A model generated the notes under the pieces. That model had not been told where the DNA came from. It saw only the letters and a program-made list of their open reading frames with translations, and ran no database searches. The translations under genes and the position numbers were made by a program. A DNA stretch of 64,000 bases, taken from positions 7,006,938 through 7,070,937 of the forward strand of contig JAZAYU010000008.1 of NCBI GenBank assembly GCA_038501625.1, given 5' to 3'. Shown in pieces: positions 45,268-59,100 of this stretch (position 1 is its first letter; each line of letters opens with the position of its first letter). Origin of the DNA: Corbicula japonica (taxonomy: Eukaryota > Mollusca > Bivalvia > Venerida > Cyrenidae).

Positions 45268-45480
45268 TACCCTTTACTCCATTCCATGTATACAACATGT
45301 ATCTCATGTGCAAACAGTTTAGATCCAGATCAGCCTGCACATCATTCTGTAAAAACAATCTCATGACCCTTGAAGTGACTAGTGTAGATGCCGATCAGAC
45401 TGTATGGATATGCTGGCTGATCTGGTTTACACTAGTACCACATGGGATAAAAGCTAAATCCATGGACTACAAGATTCAAT
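45268..45480. repeat. TTAA palindromic MITE, eroded ends
   Basis: Contains CCCTTTACTCCATTCCATGT, AGATCCAGATCAGCCTGCAC and TGGATATGCTGGCTGATCTG. Confidence 0.55.
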
Positions 45481-45896
45481 GTTTATTATAATGATTCATG
45501 GGTTTAGTGCATAACTATTTATTTCCAACAATCAAAGCTTCGTTAGGTTTTAAAATGAACCCACTATTACCCAGTATGCATTTCTGACAATAGAAAGACC
45601 AGTGACTGAATTTATTAATATTTGTGGATTTTGTGGGGACTGATCAAAATAAAATTTCAAAAAATTACTTATAATTTTAAGTAAATTTGATTTAGAAAAA
45701 TTGAAAGCCATCAAATTATGCAACCACAAAAATGCCATTTACAGAAAAATCAAAAACAAATTTTGTGCCTAAAGAACTTAAGAGATTTAGCAGGTCCAGG
45801 GCATCATACTCATAGGCTTATTTTTTCAACCCTTTATTTTGCCAGACACAAAGAAAGGCAAGTACTTTGGTTTTACTTTTCATAAATTTAACCATT

Positions 45897-46140
45897 TTAA
45901 TCCTTTCCTCCATAGATACACCTTTATTGTGTGGGCGAACAGTTTAGATCCAGTTCAACCGGCACATTCATGCCGTCTGAATAGGATTTAAACTGTTCGC
46001 TTTTTTATTCATTAGGTTATTTCTGACCAAAATGCGACCAGTGCAGATCCTGATCAGACAGCACGGATGTGCCGGCTGTGATCTGGATCTTCACTGGTCA
46101 CACATGCGGAAAAATGCATATATATGGAGGAAAGGGTTAA
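45897..46140. mobile_element. TTAA palindromic MITE, intact reference copy
   Basis: This 244-bp copy has TTAA at 45897-45900 and 46137-46140. The left arm (TCCTTTCCTCCATAGATACA, AGATCCAGTTCAACCGGCAC) mirrors the right arm (GTGCCGGCTGTGATCTGGAT, ATATATGGAGGAAAGGG). Each arm also folds on itself: the GATCCNGATC and GATCAGGATC blocks flank ATGCCGTCTG and CAGACAGCACGG. TTAA duplications with CCC-starting ends are the piggyBac pattern; membership is inferred. No coding capacity. Confidence 0.8.
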
Positions 46141-46689
46141 ATTGTGTCAACAAAATAATGATACTTAAAGTAGGGATAATGTCCATAATACACAAGAGGA
46201 TGAAATTAACTATTTTACACTGAAGGATGATTTATGCTCTTTTTGTGGAACTTTTCATAACTGTCACTTTGCATCATTATGCACAATCTGGTCTTTGGTG
46301 CAAGAGGTCTGAATTACACACAAACACACCATCTATGTGTGGTCTAAACTAAAGGTTTAACAGTATCGATGTTTGCTACAAAATCTTGTCTATCTAGAAT
46401 CTAATATGGTTCGTTTTCACAAATACCTTCACATGTTTTCAATAAAATAACTTTAATGAGTGTTAATTTATTTACTAACTAAAATAGAAATGGTGACCCT
46501 TATCTCTACACACAGATGTATGGTGACATATGGGTCTACACTAGTTCACCATGCAGGTTCAAAGGTACAAATCCAGGTTTAAACTGATACGTTAGAAATT
46601 AGAATCCACAATATCTGTGTATTTTGAATGACTGTTGCTACCAAGAATAAACTTCGTCTAATTTTCTTGTATTGCTATAAAAAAAACCT

Positions 46690-46905
46690 TTCCTCCATAT
46701 AATTATATGTATAGGTTTTATTATATGTACGACCAGCATAAATCCAAATCAGCTGAAACATCTGTGCTGTCTGATCTGGATCTAAGCTAGACACTTCTTG
46801 GTCAGAAATAACATAATGAATCTTAAGGGAACAATGTAGATTCTGATGTGATAGTTGATCTACATTGTTTGCCCATTGGATATAACCCATGGAATAAAGG
46901 ATTTA
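46690..46905. repeat. TTAA palindromic MITE, eroded
   Basis: CCTTTCCTCCATATAATTAT on the left and CCATGGAATAAAGGATTTAA on the right. The central TTGGTCAGAAATAACATAAT matches the family. Confidence 0.55.
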
Positions 46906-46945
46906 AATCATCTGAAAATGACTAGGGATCTTGAAAAGTGAACTA

Positions 46946-48229
46946 GTTACACATGGGTGAAAGTTTTCCGGATTTCCGGATCTGTGATGGCTGCCGAGGC
47001 CGTTTTTCCAAATCGTGTAAATCCGTTGAGAAAATTGAGGGGGGGGGGGGGGTGTGCAGTCTTTCAAGTCGGTCTATGACGATTAACGGTAAGGACTTCC
47101 ATGTTTCCAAATATAGCAATGACGCTATTTTGAACATCCAATCGTAACCATCCTATCTGTTCATCTTCCAATCGTAATCGGGCTCCTATTTGGCGGGCTT
47201 TTGACGTCATCGACTTTTCTCGTCGACCCGGATATTTAAAAATTCTCGCCGGCTACTTTTCCCGCAAATACAAAAAGAAAACATTAATTTTATCGAGTTG
47301 ATATCTTTGGTGTTCACTTTCGTCATACGTTAGATACGATACTGCATTTGCTCGATCTATACATGTATATCCTTCAGCTCTGGTGAAGAATATTTGTTTA
47401 CATCCGGTGAAAACCCAAGTCGCTATTTTAAACAAAACTTTTGCTTTACACGCACGTGGCTGAAGCATTATCTCGCTGAATGACGTCATTATTCTTATCC
47501 CTCTAGGGAGAATAACAACATGTGTGCGGGTGAAGGTCGTTTAGATATGTGCGCATCAATAGAGTGTAAAAAAATACACAGAAGATGCTCGAATGATTTT
47601 TTATTACGCAGAGTAAAACGTTTGTAATTATCATGCAACTGAAATGGCCTTGTGTCGGTAGACGAATACTGATAGTCCTACGTTTGTTTTCTTTACTTTT
47701 TATGCCGCGAGAAAATTTAATACATCTAATACACATGTATCTGAATACACAAAATCAAAAATGAAAGTAGGTCTACATCAATATGCCGTCCAATTACGTC
47801 CTTTGGAAACTAAAACGCGAAAAAATTATGTACATACTTTTTATTTGAGATATTTATTATAAAAAAGCAGATAAAACAAGTACGTCAATTTTATAATTAT
47901 TGAAGATATTCATGAAGTTTTATATATTTTTTGTTGATGTCGAATTTTCACTGAATTGAGAGGCAAAGTTGATCAAGCTTAATGACCATAAATAATCAAC
48001 CCATGCCTCCAGATGTCTAAATTTTTGTTTCAAAATGGCTTAAATGCACTTAAGAAATGGCTTCCCAAGGGTATATAAATTGCTATCTTCCAGGAGCTTC
48101 GGGGGGCTTCGCCCCCCTTGTCCCCCCACCAGGGCTTTGCCCTGGACCTACCGGGGGCCCTAGCGGCCCCCTGGACCCCCAGTAAATTTTCAGGATTTCA
48201 GATTTTTCCAACTTTCACCCATGGTTACA
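46946..48229. mobile_element. 1.27 kb inverted-repeat element with 6-bp target duplication
   Basis: CATGGGTGAAAGTT (46952 on) and AACTTTCACCCATG (to 48223) are perfect inverted ends. GTTACA flanks both sides (46946-46951 and 48224-48229). The interior is unusually GC-rich at both edges: a run of about 14 G near 47040, and three successive hairpins at 48095-48180. No transposase frame is seen. A 6-bp duplication is uncommon among known superfamilies, so I do not assign one. Confidence 0.75.
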
Positions 48230-48979
48230 GAATTGTTTTCTTCTCCTGCAAAACTGATTATGGAGATTCACTGAATATTGTGTGCTTATATACAAAAATA
48301 CAGAAACCCACAGCACTTATTTTCCGCTTATTATCACTTTTATAATGCAAGTAATACAAAATATCAAGACTAGGTAATTAAATCAGGTAAATATTATGAA
48401 TATCTAAAAATAGAATAACTACATGGCTGCCTTCCAATGCATTTTAAAGCCAATTACACAATGGAATGAGACTGTTGTGTTCTGTTTGAACTTCTGTGAA
48501 CCGAGGAACACTGAATATGCACTTTTTCAACATTTGATATCAGCCCCATTTTTAAAAGTATGAATTCTCAGTACCATGCATCCATTTAGAATTTCTTGAT
48601 CATGTTCCCTTTTCAAAGTTTATACTTTTAAAAAATCATTTTGGGGCTGTGTTTGTTTCATATATTCATTATAAACCTTCTAAACATTATTTTGATATTT
48701 TGTTTAAAAAAACTTCAATGCATTAAGCATTTCTATCAGATTTATGGAAAGTCAATTTTTGTGCCAAGACTTATATATGTCATAATTACAAATTGAAGGT
48801 AAAAACAGCTAGTCATTCTTAGTAGCTGAAATGTTTCTAGGTTTACAGAAGTTTGTGACCCGGTCCAAATCAATTCTAATGCCTAACACCTTTCTCAGCA
48901 AGCCAGTTTTCAGACCAGCAACTGACACATGTATGTGTAATATCCACAGTGAGGTGTCAAACAGCTCAACACACTGTCA

Positions 48980-49100
48980 CTGGCTCACCAATCATATATA
49001 TTACTGAGTAATACCTACAGCACAGTGCCGCTGGCTCACCAATCATATATATTACTGAGTAATACCTACAGCACAGTGCCACTGGCTCACCATAGACACA
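48980..49100. repeat. 51-bp minisatellite in the STK11 3' UTR
   Basis: TGGCTCACCAATCATATATA TTACTGAGTAATACCTACAG CACAGTGCCGC occurs at 48981 and 49032, with a partial third unit at 49083. It lies just downstream of the STK11 stop on the transcribed strand. The unit contains an inner palindrome, TTACTGAGTAA. Confidence 0.8.
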
Positions 49101-49169
49101 TACTCCCGAGTTCCACCTACTGTACAGTAGTGTTAGTTCTTTGTTAATCCTCCTAAATGTCTGTAAATA

Positions 49170-49285
49170 TCAAGATTGAGTGCATCCTGGGAACTTAAAT
49201 CTGCGAGAGGATTTATTCTTTCGCTTCTTGTGTTTTGTATCTGGAATGGCATCTTCAACTATCTCCTTCCCTACTTCCATTGTTT
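49170..49285 (-). CDS. STK11: STK11 last exon with CaaX-type C-terminus
   Basis: The acceptor (TACTTCAG) precedes a phase-1 continuation from the strong GTAAGT donor at 50131. The 37 codons end [18 protein letters not shown] then TQS and TGA. A basic patch followed by C-x-x-S at the extreme C-terminus matches the farnesylated CKQQ tail of mammalian LKB1 in position and type. The neighbouring donor at 50147 (ACACAG|GTTAAT) would put this exon out of frame, which supports the GTAAGT site. Confidence 0.8.
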
Positions 49286-52200
49286 CTGAAGTATTTAAAG
49301 TTATCATATTTTTTCACAAGGTAACATAAAGATGAGTATCTTATTGTTTTGTTGGCAGCATTACCCACCCCCACCCCAAAACAAACACAAAAATAACAGC
49401 CACCTGAGGGTCAGATTTTTCCATTTCCCATCCAAACCAACCATTTAATATACATGCAGATACTTTTTCATGTATACTATATATCAGCAAAGCCTTCAAT
49501 TTTGTTAGTAATTAATTTTTATTCATTTCTGAAATCTTGTATTTTACGAAAGCAGAATAATATAATGATGAATTTACTTCTAAACTATTTTAAATAATTC
49601 ACAGTACGTGACTTGCCAGTTAAAAGACTTCACCACGCAAGATTGGTCTAACATCAATCTTGACTACATGGAATATGGCTGTTATCCATTGGTTATCAGT
49701 AGATCTAGATCAGGCAACATACACATGCCTTCTGATCAGGTTCTACACTTTTCTCTTATTTATTCTTATAAGTTATTTCTGACCAAGTGGAGATCCTGAT
49801 CAGACAGCAAGGATGGATAAAAACCAATGGAGTACAGGGTACAATCATCTTACACGGGGGTACAATGACATGCGTGCACCAGCAAAAAAATTGCAAGACA
49901 TATCAACCTGGTAACCACAACATGTCTAAAACAACTTGAGATGTCAACTTAAAACTTTGATCCGAAAATTGCTAATTTGAGAGTCAAATTAGGGGTGATA
50001 TTCTTTTCCAGTATCCACAACATCAGTAGGAGTACTGGTTTTAACCCATTAAGTAGTCACTGACAGCGAAAAGAAATTAGTTATAAAAACTTCTTCTACA
50101 TATCATATAAAATAAATCAGTAGAAACTTACTGTGTGAATTATTAACCTGTGTACCATTGCCCTCCATTGGAGTGAGTGCAGTTTGAACATTATTTCCAT
50201 GCTCATACTCTTCTTCTTCTTCATCATCACTGTGTGATCCCCGGTGAAGGTCCTCAATGTATGGTATCACCGTCATGCTGCGCAGAGTGTCCCCACACTC
50301 AAGGATGACAGGGAATGGCACAATTTCAGCTGTAGGAACAAACTTCTTCCGGTACCAGCTTCAAATAGACATAATATTTTATTATATACCCATGAATGAT
50401 TTTAGCATAGTGCATTGTTAATCCGCAAAATTGATACAACTCGTCAGATTAGAAATTCCGTATTGAACAATGTGACTTCATATACTACATCACACTAGGT
50501 TGTCGTAATTTTCAGGCACATAACGAACTCCAAAATAGGAAATTTCCGTCACAGTTTTACAAATGTTACGGTATTTTTACGCAATTCATAAATTTTCTAG
50601 GCCATTCGCGTCACTATTTTTATTTCTACTATTTTGTAAACAATGTTTTTGACTAAAATTTTGTTGTTCAGTTTATTTAAATTTGTTTTGAGCGAGAAGG
50701 ATATGTAATAAAAGGAACATTATGACAGTATGCATTCTGTAGGTTCGTATTATTTCTCGTTGCGTATGTAACCACATCACGCTCGACCTTCTGTCTTGCG
50801 CGATATTGTTTACATACCCAACTCGAAAAATACAAACCTACAGAATGCATACTGTTATAATATTCCATATATATCGAGTTATGGGGAAAAATTGTCTTAG
50901 GTAATACAGGTATTTAAACATTTTCAATTTTTGCTTATTTAATTAACAAATACAACTTAACATAACATTACATTTTTACTAACCCTGTATAATTCGTTGA
51001 CAACTTTTGACAATATTCTACATTTATTCCCGCAAAACTGATAAAAATCAAAGTCGTCTGCTAAACATTAGACCTTATTTCAGGGATTGACAACTTCCTG
51101 AAGACACACTGGCATATGGTAAATGTCACTTTTATATAAACATGAACATAAACTCTACACTTGAAGCTTTTTTTCCAACATTTATATACTACTTAATGAC
51201 AGCTATTCCATCATTCCAGACAAGAGCTGAGAGTCAATAACGAAGTTTTCAAAATATTAACATTTTTTACTATGAAAAAAAAACAGGGTCCATTTCAAAA
51301 GACTCTACTATTCACACAAACACTAGAAGCATTCACTGTTCATGTACTTGTTTATGCATGTTGATAAAACTGGTTTTAATGTTAAATAAACAAAAATGTT
51401 GAATATTTACTCATGCTGTTTTATCTGTGCTACACACCATCTGTCATTTGGATTATACTGTAACATCCCTGAAAAATAAACATTATGATTTTTCATAAAC
51501 TTTAAGCAATTTTCCACTGTATTTGTTTAATTTGCTGATTTTAATTATACTCATTTAATATAGACCAATCCATTCCTTATTCATAAGGGTGTTTGTAAGA
51601 AATTCCCTGTCTGAACAGCCAACAGTTTAGACACATGCAGGCTGATCTGCATCTACAACTCTCACAAACAGGACGAGTAGAGTTTACATTAAAATCTGTT
51701 TGCTGATGAAAATGTCAGTACCTTAAATAAAATCTGTTACAGAAAGGTAGTATTAAGGTTTTACAAGAACAATGTTGTTAGTGTTCCTTTAAAGTTTGGA
51801 TTGATTTACCAAATAATAGTAAATAGGAATGATATTTTTCTGGTATGACAAAAAAATTAACAATTTTTTTACTGGGAAATGAATCCATTTTCCCAACCAA
51901 CAGGTCAATTTCCCTAACGTAATAGCAAAACAAACTTGTGATATTAAGATAAACATTTTATGTTTTAACTGATAACTTAAAGCTTACCTCGTATTAAAGA
52001 TGCTAAAACTTTATCAATAAAATCTGGTATAACATATTCTCCCTTTCCAATATTTTCAAATAATTTGTAGATATTATCTCCTTCAAATGGATATAGTCCT
52101 GTAGTCATGTTATATCTGCAAGATAAAAAAAACATATTCTATGACAAATTATACAGATAAGGTTTTTTGTTCAGTTTAATATTTTGATGAGGTGATAGGG

Positions 52201-55200
52201 TTTGGGTTTTCTGACTAAACAACAATATTGTAGCAGAACTGAACCAAGTCTGCTTTATCATGTCCACTAGTTAAAGATCAAATGCCAAAATGTTCTTTTT
52301 CTATATGCTACTGACTGTAATTTTTAAGGATGTGGTAGCCACTCATTCACGAAGCTCAAAACTGGCCTAAAGTTATCTTAATTCTTTAGACTGCATTTAC
52401 AGAATGTTTATTTTTACAGGGCTCTCACTAGAGAGTGACTTGGGAGAAGTGGTCTCCCAAAAGTAAGCAGACTTCTCACTTCTTTGAGCATAGGCTATAT
52501 AGGGGAAAGAATGCTGTTCGACTGCAAACTTATCCATTTTTCAGTAACATTACGACAAATATATATTAGACCAATTTCAGAACTTTATGAACCTGCTCTT
52601 TTAAATGGGGTATACACACTGTATTACAATGTAGTCAATACAGGTATAGTTTGATTTTGACCCTTGAGCTGTGACATTTTGGACAAGTCCACTGTTATAA
52701 TCCAAAATAGGTAAAGTAACGTCAATGAACCTTGAGTCGTCACTTTTTTGTTACTTTTAATCGCAGCTCTTCAACCAGTCAAGGTTAAAAGTGTTCATGT
52801 GTATCCAAAATAGTAAAGAGACGCTTATTGCATGTAGTTATAACTTAGCTTACTTGATATCATTAAGAAAACACAATGAAAAGAGCCTTTAAAGATGGTA
52901 TATACAGTACTGACAACTTCAGATCCTCTGGAACCTTAACTAGTCAACAGCGATGTCCCTAGGTCAGCAATGTGGTCTTTAAGTCATCATTTATTTTAAA
53001 TCTTATTTCTTTTAATATCAGATAACAAAACAACTTTATTAACATCATAAAAACATGAACTTATAAAACTGAAACTATTATATTTATATTAAATACATTA
53101 TTGCCATCAAACTCTAATTGATTTACAAATAAATGAAGCTAGTTTAAAACACGGAGGTGCCGTAAAATAACATGAGAAATGAATGGAAAACACGGCAGTA
53201 ACGTTTTTTAAGATATCTAAAAAAATCGTTATGCAGTTAGTTCCACAAATTTCAGGCTTTCCAAAAAACACTAAAGATTTTGAAAATCGGACCATTAGAA
53301 GACACTTTAAAAGTTTTCTGAAATGGACATTTTTTAAATTTAAGCATTTTTCTTTATCCAAGGTAACAAAAACCACAAAGGAACCCCTTTATCTTTTATG
53401 GATAACTCTAAAAAAGATGTATTTTATCTAAAACTTCGGACGGAAAAAAATAATTATTTTTCTGGCTGAACGAATATTTAGAGACAAGAATTTTCATTTA
53501 AAACAAAATCGTCCGAAAATTAAGATACATGTACATTACTTGACACGTCTGTAATTGTAAGCCCAGAATAAGTCAACACATGTCAGACGTTTCTTCCTTT
53601 GAAATTTCTGCTTACCTTTGTCAAGCAATTAACTCCATAGTTGTTAAATATAAACATCCTATTGTTGTATAATCAACATGGCCAAAAAAAAATGTGATGG
53701 CTGTCGCAAATAAGGGTGCAATAGATTAGTTACGAACTGCTAATTTGGCGAAGTGCCAGAACTGCAGATACAAACACAACCTGATGAGAAATAAGCAATA
53801 ATTATCACAGATACGCCATCAATTAAACATCAGCTGATTTAGAAATGAAATCATCCTTGTTTGTTGATGGTTTGAAATTCTTTTGTACAACAGCGTCGAT
53901 CGATTTTTGAGCGGTGCACACTGTTTTAAGTTGACGTCAGTGTCTTGATGTTAAATACACAAGCATCGCTGACATTTTAGATCAAAACGGTCAATGAACA
54001 GGTGTTCAGCAGGTGTTCATAGCAAATTGGATGATTTTAGTCAATGTACATGTAAGAATTCTTGGATATTTTAGGGGCAAGTATTCACATGATTAAAAAT
54101 ATATGTCGTTCATATCATTTCTCACTTGTAATTAACATAAATTTTCAATGTTACTTGGTCGTTGGTCATTTAGAATTGCGCACATCGGACTAACATTTCT
54201 TTCAATAAAATGCAAACTGTTTTATTGTTTACGTAAATTAATACAATCATGGATAATGCTAGTTTTAATTCTGACATCAAACAGCCTTTGACTAGCTAGC
54301 GCGGTTCATTTGCAAATTAAATGAGCCTGTTTATTGTTAAAATGAGACTGATCACATCCCGTTTCATCTATGCCGCAGGCTATTCACTGTATGTGTAGAC
54401 GCGATAGGCATGGTAGCAGAGTTGTGAAGTCGATAACTGACAGGTTAATAACTGATTTAGATGTGAAAAAATGTACATGTAGGTAATTTTTTTCAACAAA
54501 TTATGGGCCACTAGACTATTCATTACCAATTTTTTACCAATTCTGAAATTTCAATCGGACATTCTTCCAGAAAATTGGTCAATGACCAGCCTGCCAAAAA
54601 TTTTTGAAACACTGGTCCGAACACTTAGAGGGTCTGATGACAAACAAAATACGGTAATTAGGAACCCACTGCTAGTATCTTGCATAGGCTCAGTTCTTCG
54701 AGAAAACTGCTCTGCTGGCCTATTACTAGAGCTCGGACGAAACACATTAGCAGAAAAATGGCCGAAAATGTGTCTGATCTCATCCACATCTTCAGGCCAG
54801 AGGTGTGCTTGTTTTATTAGTAATTTAAAAAAAAATTTACGCGATGATAATTAAACCATTTATTTGATCCTATGCAGGTTAATTACCCTTTTAAAATGTA
54901 CTTTTTGAAATAATTCTCATCATGATATAAAAATGAAATATGAATAATAATTATAAGGAATTGCCAAAACCAGAAAAAACAGCCTCCCCACGCAGCCAAA
55001 GAATACAGAGGAAAAGAATTTATAACAGAATCAATTTCAAATAAGACACCACAAACAATTAACGATGAGAACCACCTTGGAACAGTCAATGGCAAAGTAA
55101 AAGTAAGGGACATTAAGTCGTTACCTGGGACCTAGTGTCGTCACATTGCAAATAGAAATAACTTGTTTATGGATGCAATTTGTGATCAAAGGGAGGGTAA

Positions 55201-56095
55201 TCTCACAAGGGGAGTTATTCTACAGGTTCACCATGTGTTTGCATCAAATATTAAGCGTCTAAGATACTCAGAGCGATCATTTGCCCAACTCATATAAAAC
55301 TGGCTCCATGTCGTCGCATGGTGAAACAGATTAGCTCGAATATATGGCATATTTTCTATGGCTTATTTTGTTGACATGAAATCTTAATTCTAAATTGTAA
55401 TGACTGATAAATAAAAAAATTGTTTGTCTTTCAAATAATGCCAGCCTTGCTTCTTTTTGGCCACATGAGCGAGAAAGAATGATTCAAAATTAAAAATGAC
55501 GACTTAAAGACACCGACGAGTTAAGGTTGCTTTACATTAAGTCAATTTACAGAGTTACCGTTTAATTACTTAACTATACAACACTAGATGGGTGTTCAGA
55601 TGAACACTTGTGTCGCCCTCTGGTGCTATGTCGGAATAAAAATGCAAGAACAAAAAGGGGCATAACTCCATCAAATGTGTCCTTGACCTTAAGAATATGG
55701 TATCGTCACGAGCGTATTGTCATAGGAAATATAATTTGAAAGTTTGATGAAGAAATATTAATAAATGGCAAAGTTATAGCCATTGTTAAGTTTTCATAAA
55801 AAGGGGAATAACTCCATCAAATGTGACCTTGACCTAAAGAATGTGGTATTATCAGGAGCATGTTGTCAAAAGGAATATAATTTGAAAGTTTGATGAAGAA
55901 ATATTAAGAAATGGCATAGTTATAGCCAATGTTAAGTTTTCGTAAAAATAACTCCATCAAATGTGACCTTGACCTAAAGAATGTGGTATCATCAAGAGCG
56001 TGTTGTCATAAGGAATATAATTTTAAAGTTTCATGAAGAAATATTAAGAAATGGCAAAGTTATAGCCAAAGTTAGGTTTTCGTGACGGACGGACT

Positions 56096-56130
<35 letters not shown>

Positions 56131-59100
56131 GGACAAAGCGATCCCTATGTATCGAAAGGGTGACACAATTAAAACCTGTTCGATGCTGCAGATATTCCGT
56201 TATGAAGTAATAGCTAAGTGGATAAGACTCTCGGGCTACTATGCGAAACATTGCAAGTTCGAATCCACTAACAATATCTTTTTTTTATTTCATTTGTTTT
56301 TAATAATTTTAATTTTGTTCATATGATAAGATTTTATTGATTGAGTAAACCAAACTTTATCTGTATTTATTGCAATTGCCTTTTAATTTTGTTCACTTTT
56401 ATAAAGATTAGTGGAGTCAAAGTTAACCCTTTAAGCCACCCTTTGGCTGTTATCTGACGGGTGAATGGTGTATACCCAAATCAGCCTGTACATCTATGCA
56501 GTCTGACCAGGATCTACAATGTTCACTTTTAGATTCATTAGATTGTTTCTGACCAAGCAGTGAACAATGTATATCCAGGTAAGACTGCAGTGTTGTTCAG
56601 GCTGATCTAGATCTACACTGGTTGCACATATGATATCAGTCGTATCCAATTTGAGAAGGGTCATTGTGGTATTTTCTGACATTATAACTGACATTACAAC
56701 ATCTGATTTTTTCCTAGAGCCGAGCTCTTGAAAAATGTGGACTTACAATGTGACTCCTGCAGACCACACATCTACTTTGAAGCCCTGGAATGTTTCTAGA
56801 CCATTGGCTATCTCTGGGGGTTGAAAGGCAGGGGAACCTTGACTGGTTTTGCATGAATCGTCTTTACTAAATGTATGTAATGCCTGAAAAAAAGAAAATC
56901 TGTAAACTAGATGCAATTTCAGGTACATTGTGAAGAAAGCAATGTTAACTTACATTTTTAATACAGGCTTATTTGTTGTCACAAAGAAGAAATGCCAAAA
57001 AAGTGACACATGTCACAGCAACTGTGATTTGCCCATGATACTCTGTCTAGGTGAGGTTAACATTCATGCCAGTTAAAGCTTTGACATGACCTTTGACCCC
57101 TTACTTTGACCTCGACCTTTCAGATAGGAACCTGGAGTTGCACTTGGCAGTCCATCCCACTTAGGTTAACCTTCATTTCAAATTTAAACAAGAGTGCTCA
57201 ATGCATGTCAAAGTTATGGTTCAGACAAATATATATGTACATATGCACTAACGGATGGATGAATGCAATAATGCATGCATCTACACCAAAAAGCTATTTG
57301 TGACAACCTAAGTCGATCTCACTGGAGATACTGATCAGACAGCACAAATGTAACAGCTGATCTGATCAACACTGTTTGCCCCTGAGATATCCCATGAAGT
57401 AAAGCGTCAAACTGGTTGTGCTCTCACCTCTGCAACACCTAGATCAGTGATTTTGAGGACATGATCCAACGTGACAAGAAGATTGCCTGGTTTAATATCT
57501 TTATGGATCACAGATTTGCTGTGCAGGTACTCTAGACCATCTGCTAGCTGGTTAAAGTATCTGAAATATACCAGACAATGTAACTAAATACCAGAAAGTA
57601 TATGTACAAGAACGCTATCAATAAATACAGTGTAAATATTCATAAATCAAATGAAAAATTCAGAACATATGTAAAGCCTTTAGAATGCTTTTTGTCAATT
57701 GTAACTTCAACAATGTATTACATGTATATCAGCTTTTAATAACAAGAATGTTGTTTAACATTCAAAACCCTTATGCACCACGGGCATACATTTACATTTA
57801 TTTTTGCCATATTTTACCAAGTTGTGTGTCAACAATGTATTAAATAACCAGAATTCAAAAAATTATAAAAATTGTATGACTTTTCATTAAATTCACTGGC
57901 TTTTACCAGAAAATGAAGTTCTGGCGGTGTTCCTCTCTCAAAAAGGCCATTCCCCCTCCCCAGTGCCAAACTCTTGGGTACTTAATCATCAATTAACTCT
58001 TTACTCCATGATAAGACTTTTATTGCCTGGATGAACAGTCTAAATCCAGATCAGTTGGCACGTCGTCAATGCCATATGATCAGGATCTAAACTGTTTGCA
58101 TTTTGATTCATTAGATTATTTCTGACCAAGATGTGACCAGTGCACATCCAGATCAGATAGCATGAATGTGCAGGCAGATTTGGATTTAAACTGGTGGCAC
58201 ATAAGTTAAAATGCATGATATATGTAGTGAAAGGTTATCTTTAACCAATTATGTAGATCCTACTTTCTATAACAAAAACCATAAACATTGACATCTCATC
58301 ATGATTTACATTTTGTTACACTACTTCAGTCATGATGACAAGCCTCATTTAGACATAAATGTCAAAGAAAAATTTAGAGCAGTTAAGACTAAGAGATATT
58401 ATTGTTAACATACCTGTAACAAATATCTTAACACATGATAAGCCAGGAAAATATCATGAATGCTATGAAAATGCCAGCTGATAACAAAAACTTCATCATT
58501 ATTTAGACAGATACCAGTTAGCCAATCTCAAACCAGAACTAACTAGCTTATTTGTAAATAAATAACAGTTTTTCTTACATGTTAATATTGGAACAGGTAA
58601 CATATTGTAGATGAACATATGCAAAAATCTCTTTTAACATTTTACTCCATATATATCTAATCTATCTCATGTGCGACCAGAGTAGATCCAGATCTACACG
58701 GTTTTTGTTCATTCCTTTTTTACAAGAAACCTGTTGAGATTTTCTAATTATAATGGAACTGCCTAAATATAGGCTGATATTGGGTAACTATTGTTTCATT
58801 AAATGCTCTTCAGATGTTTTGGTTTTGGAATGAACTTTTGACTTAAAAGAAACAGAACCTGATAAGACTGCAGATACTGTATCAAAGCCGACGTGGCTGC
58901 TAATGCATGAATGACAAGTAAGCCCAACAAGAAACACAGGTTGTGTGATCTGGACCAAACATTATAAAGATGAGAATAGCGACCAGACTCAAATCTCAAG
59001 GATCTGATAGGCTGAAATCAGATGCTTGAGATTGGAGACTGGTCTCTAATCCTAGTTTTATGATCTTTGGCACAAAACAACCAATCATATAGTGACTTCA

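Larger units (their letters stand above)
52440..56690. other. Long STK11 intron, mostly unremarkable
   Basis: Between 52116 and 56746. Open frames near 53107-53431 and 54551-54854 occur on both strands at once and show no recognisable family. The latter is CpG-richer and includes AAAATGGCCGAAAATGTG, a good start context with only about 15 codons before a possible donor. I do not call a gene. The right part holds the Helitron-like copy, a tRNA-like sequence and a MITE. Confidence 0.4.

Noticed and set aside
47503..47736. ORFs inside the 1.27 kb GTTACA-flanked element
   Set aside because: Short, low-complexity frames with no transposase motif.
53107..53431. Overlapping ORFs of 82 and 89 codons
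   Set aside because: Lys/Phe-rich AT-driven composition on both strands at the same place; no splice sites in register.
54551..54854. Possible gene in the STK11 intron (ORFs on both strands, good ATG context at about 54760)
   Set aside because: Frames overlap on both strands, no family resemblance, and only about 15 codons follow the good start before a weak donor.
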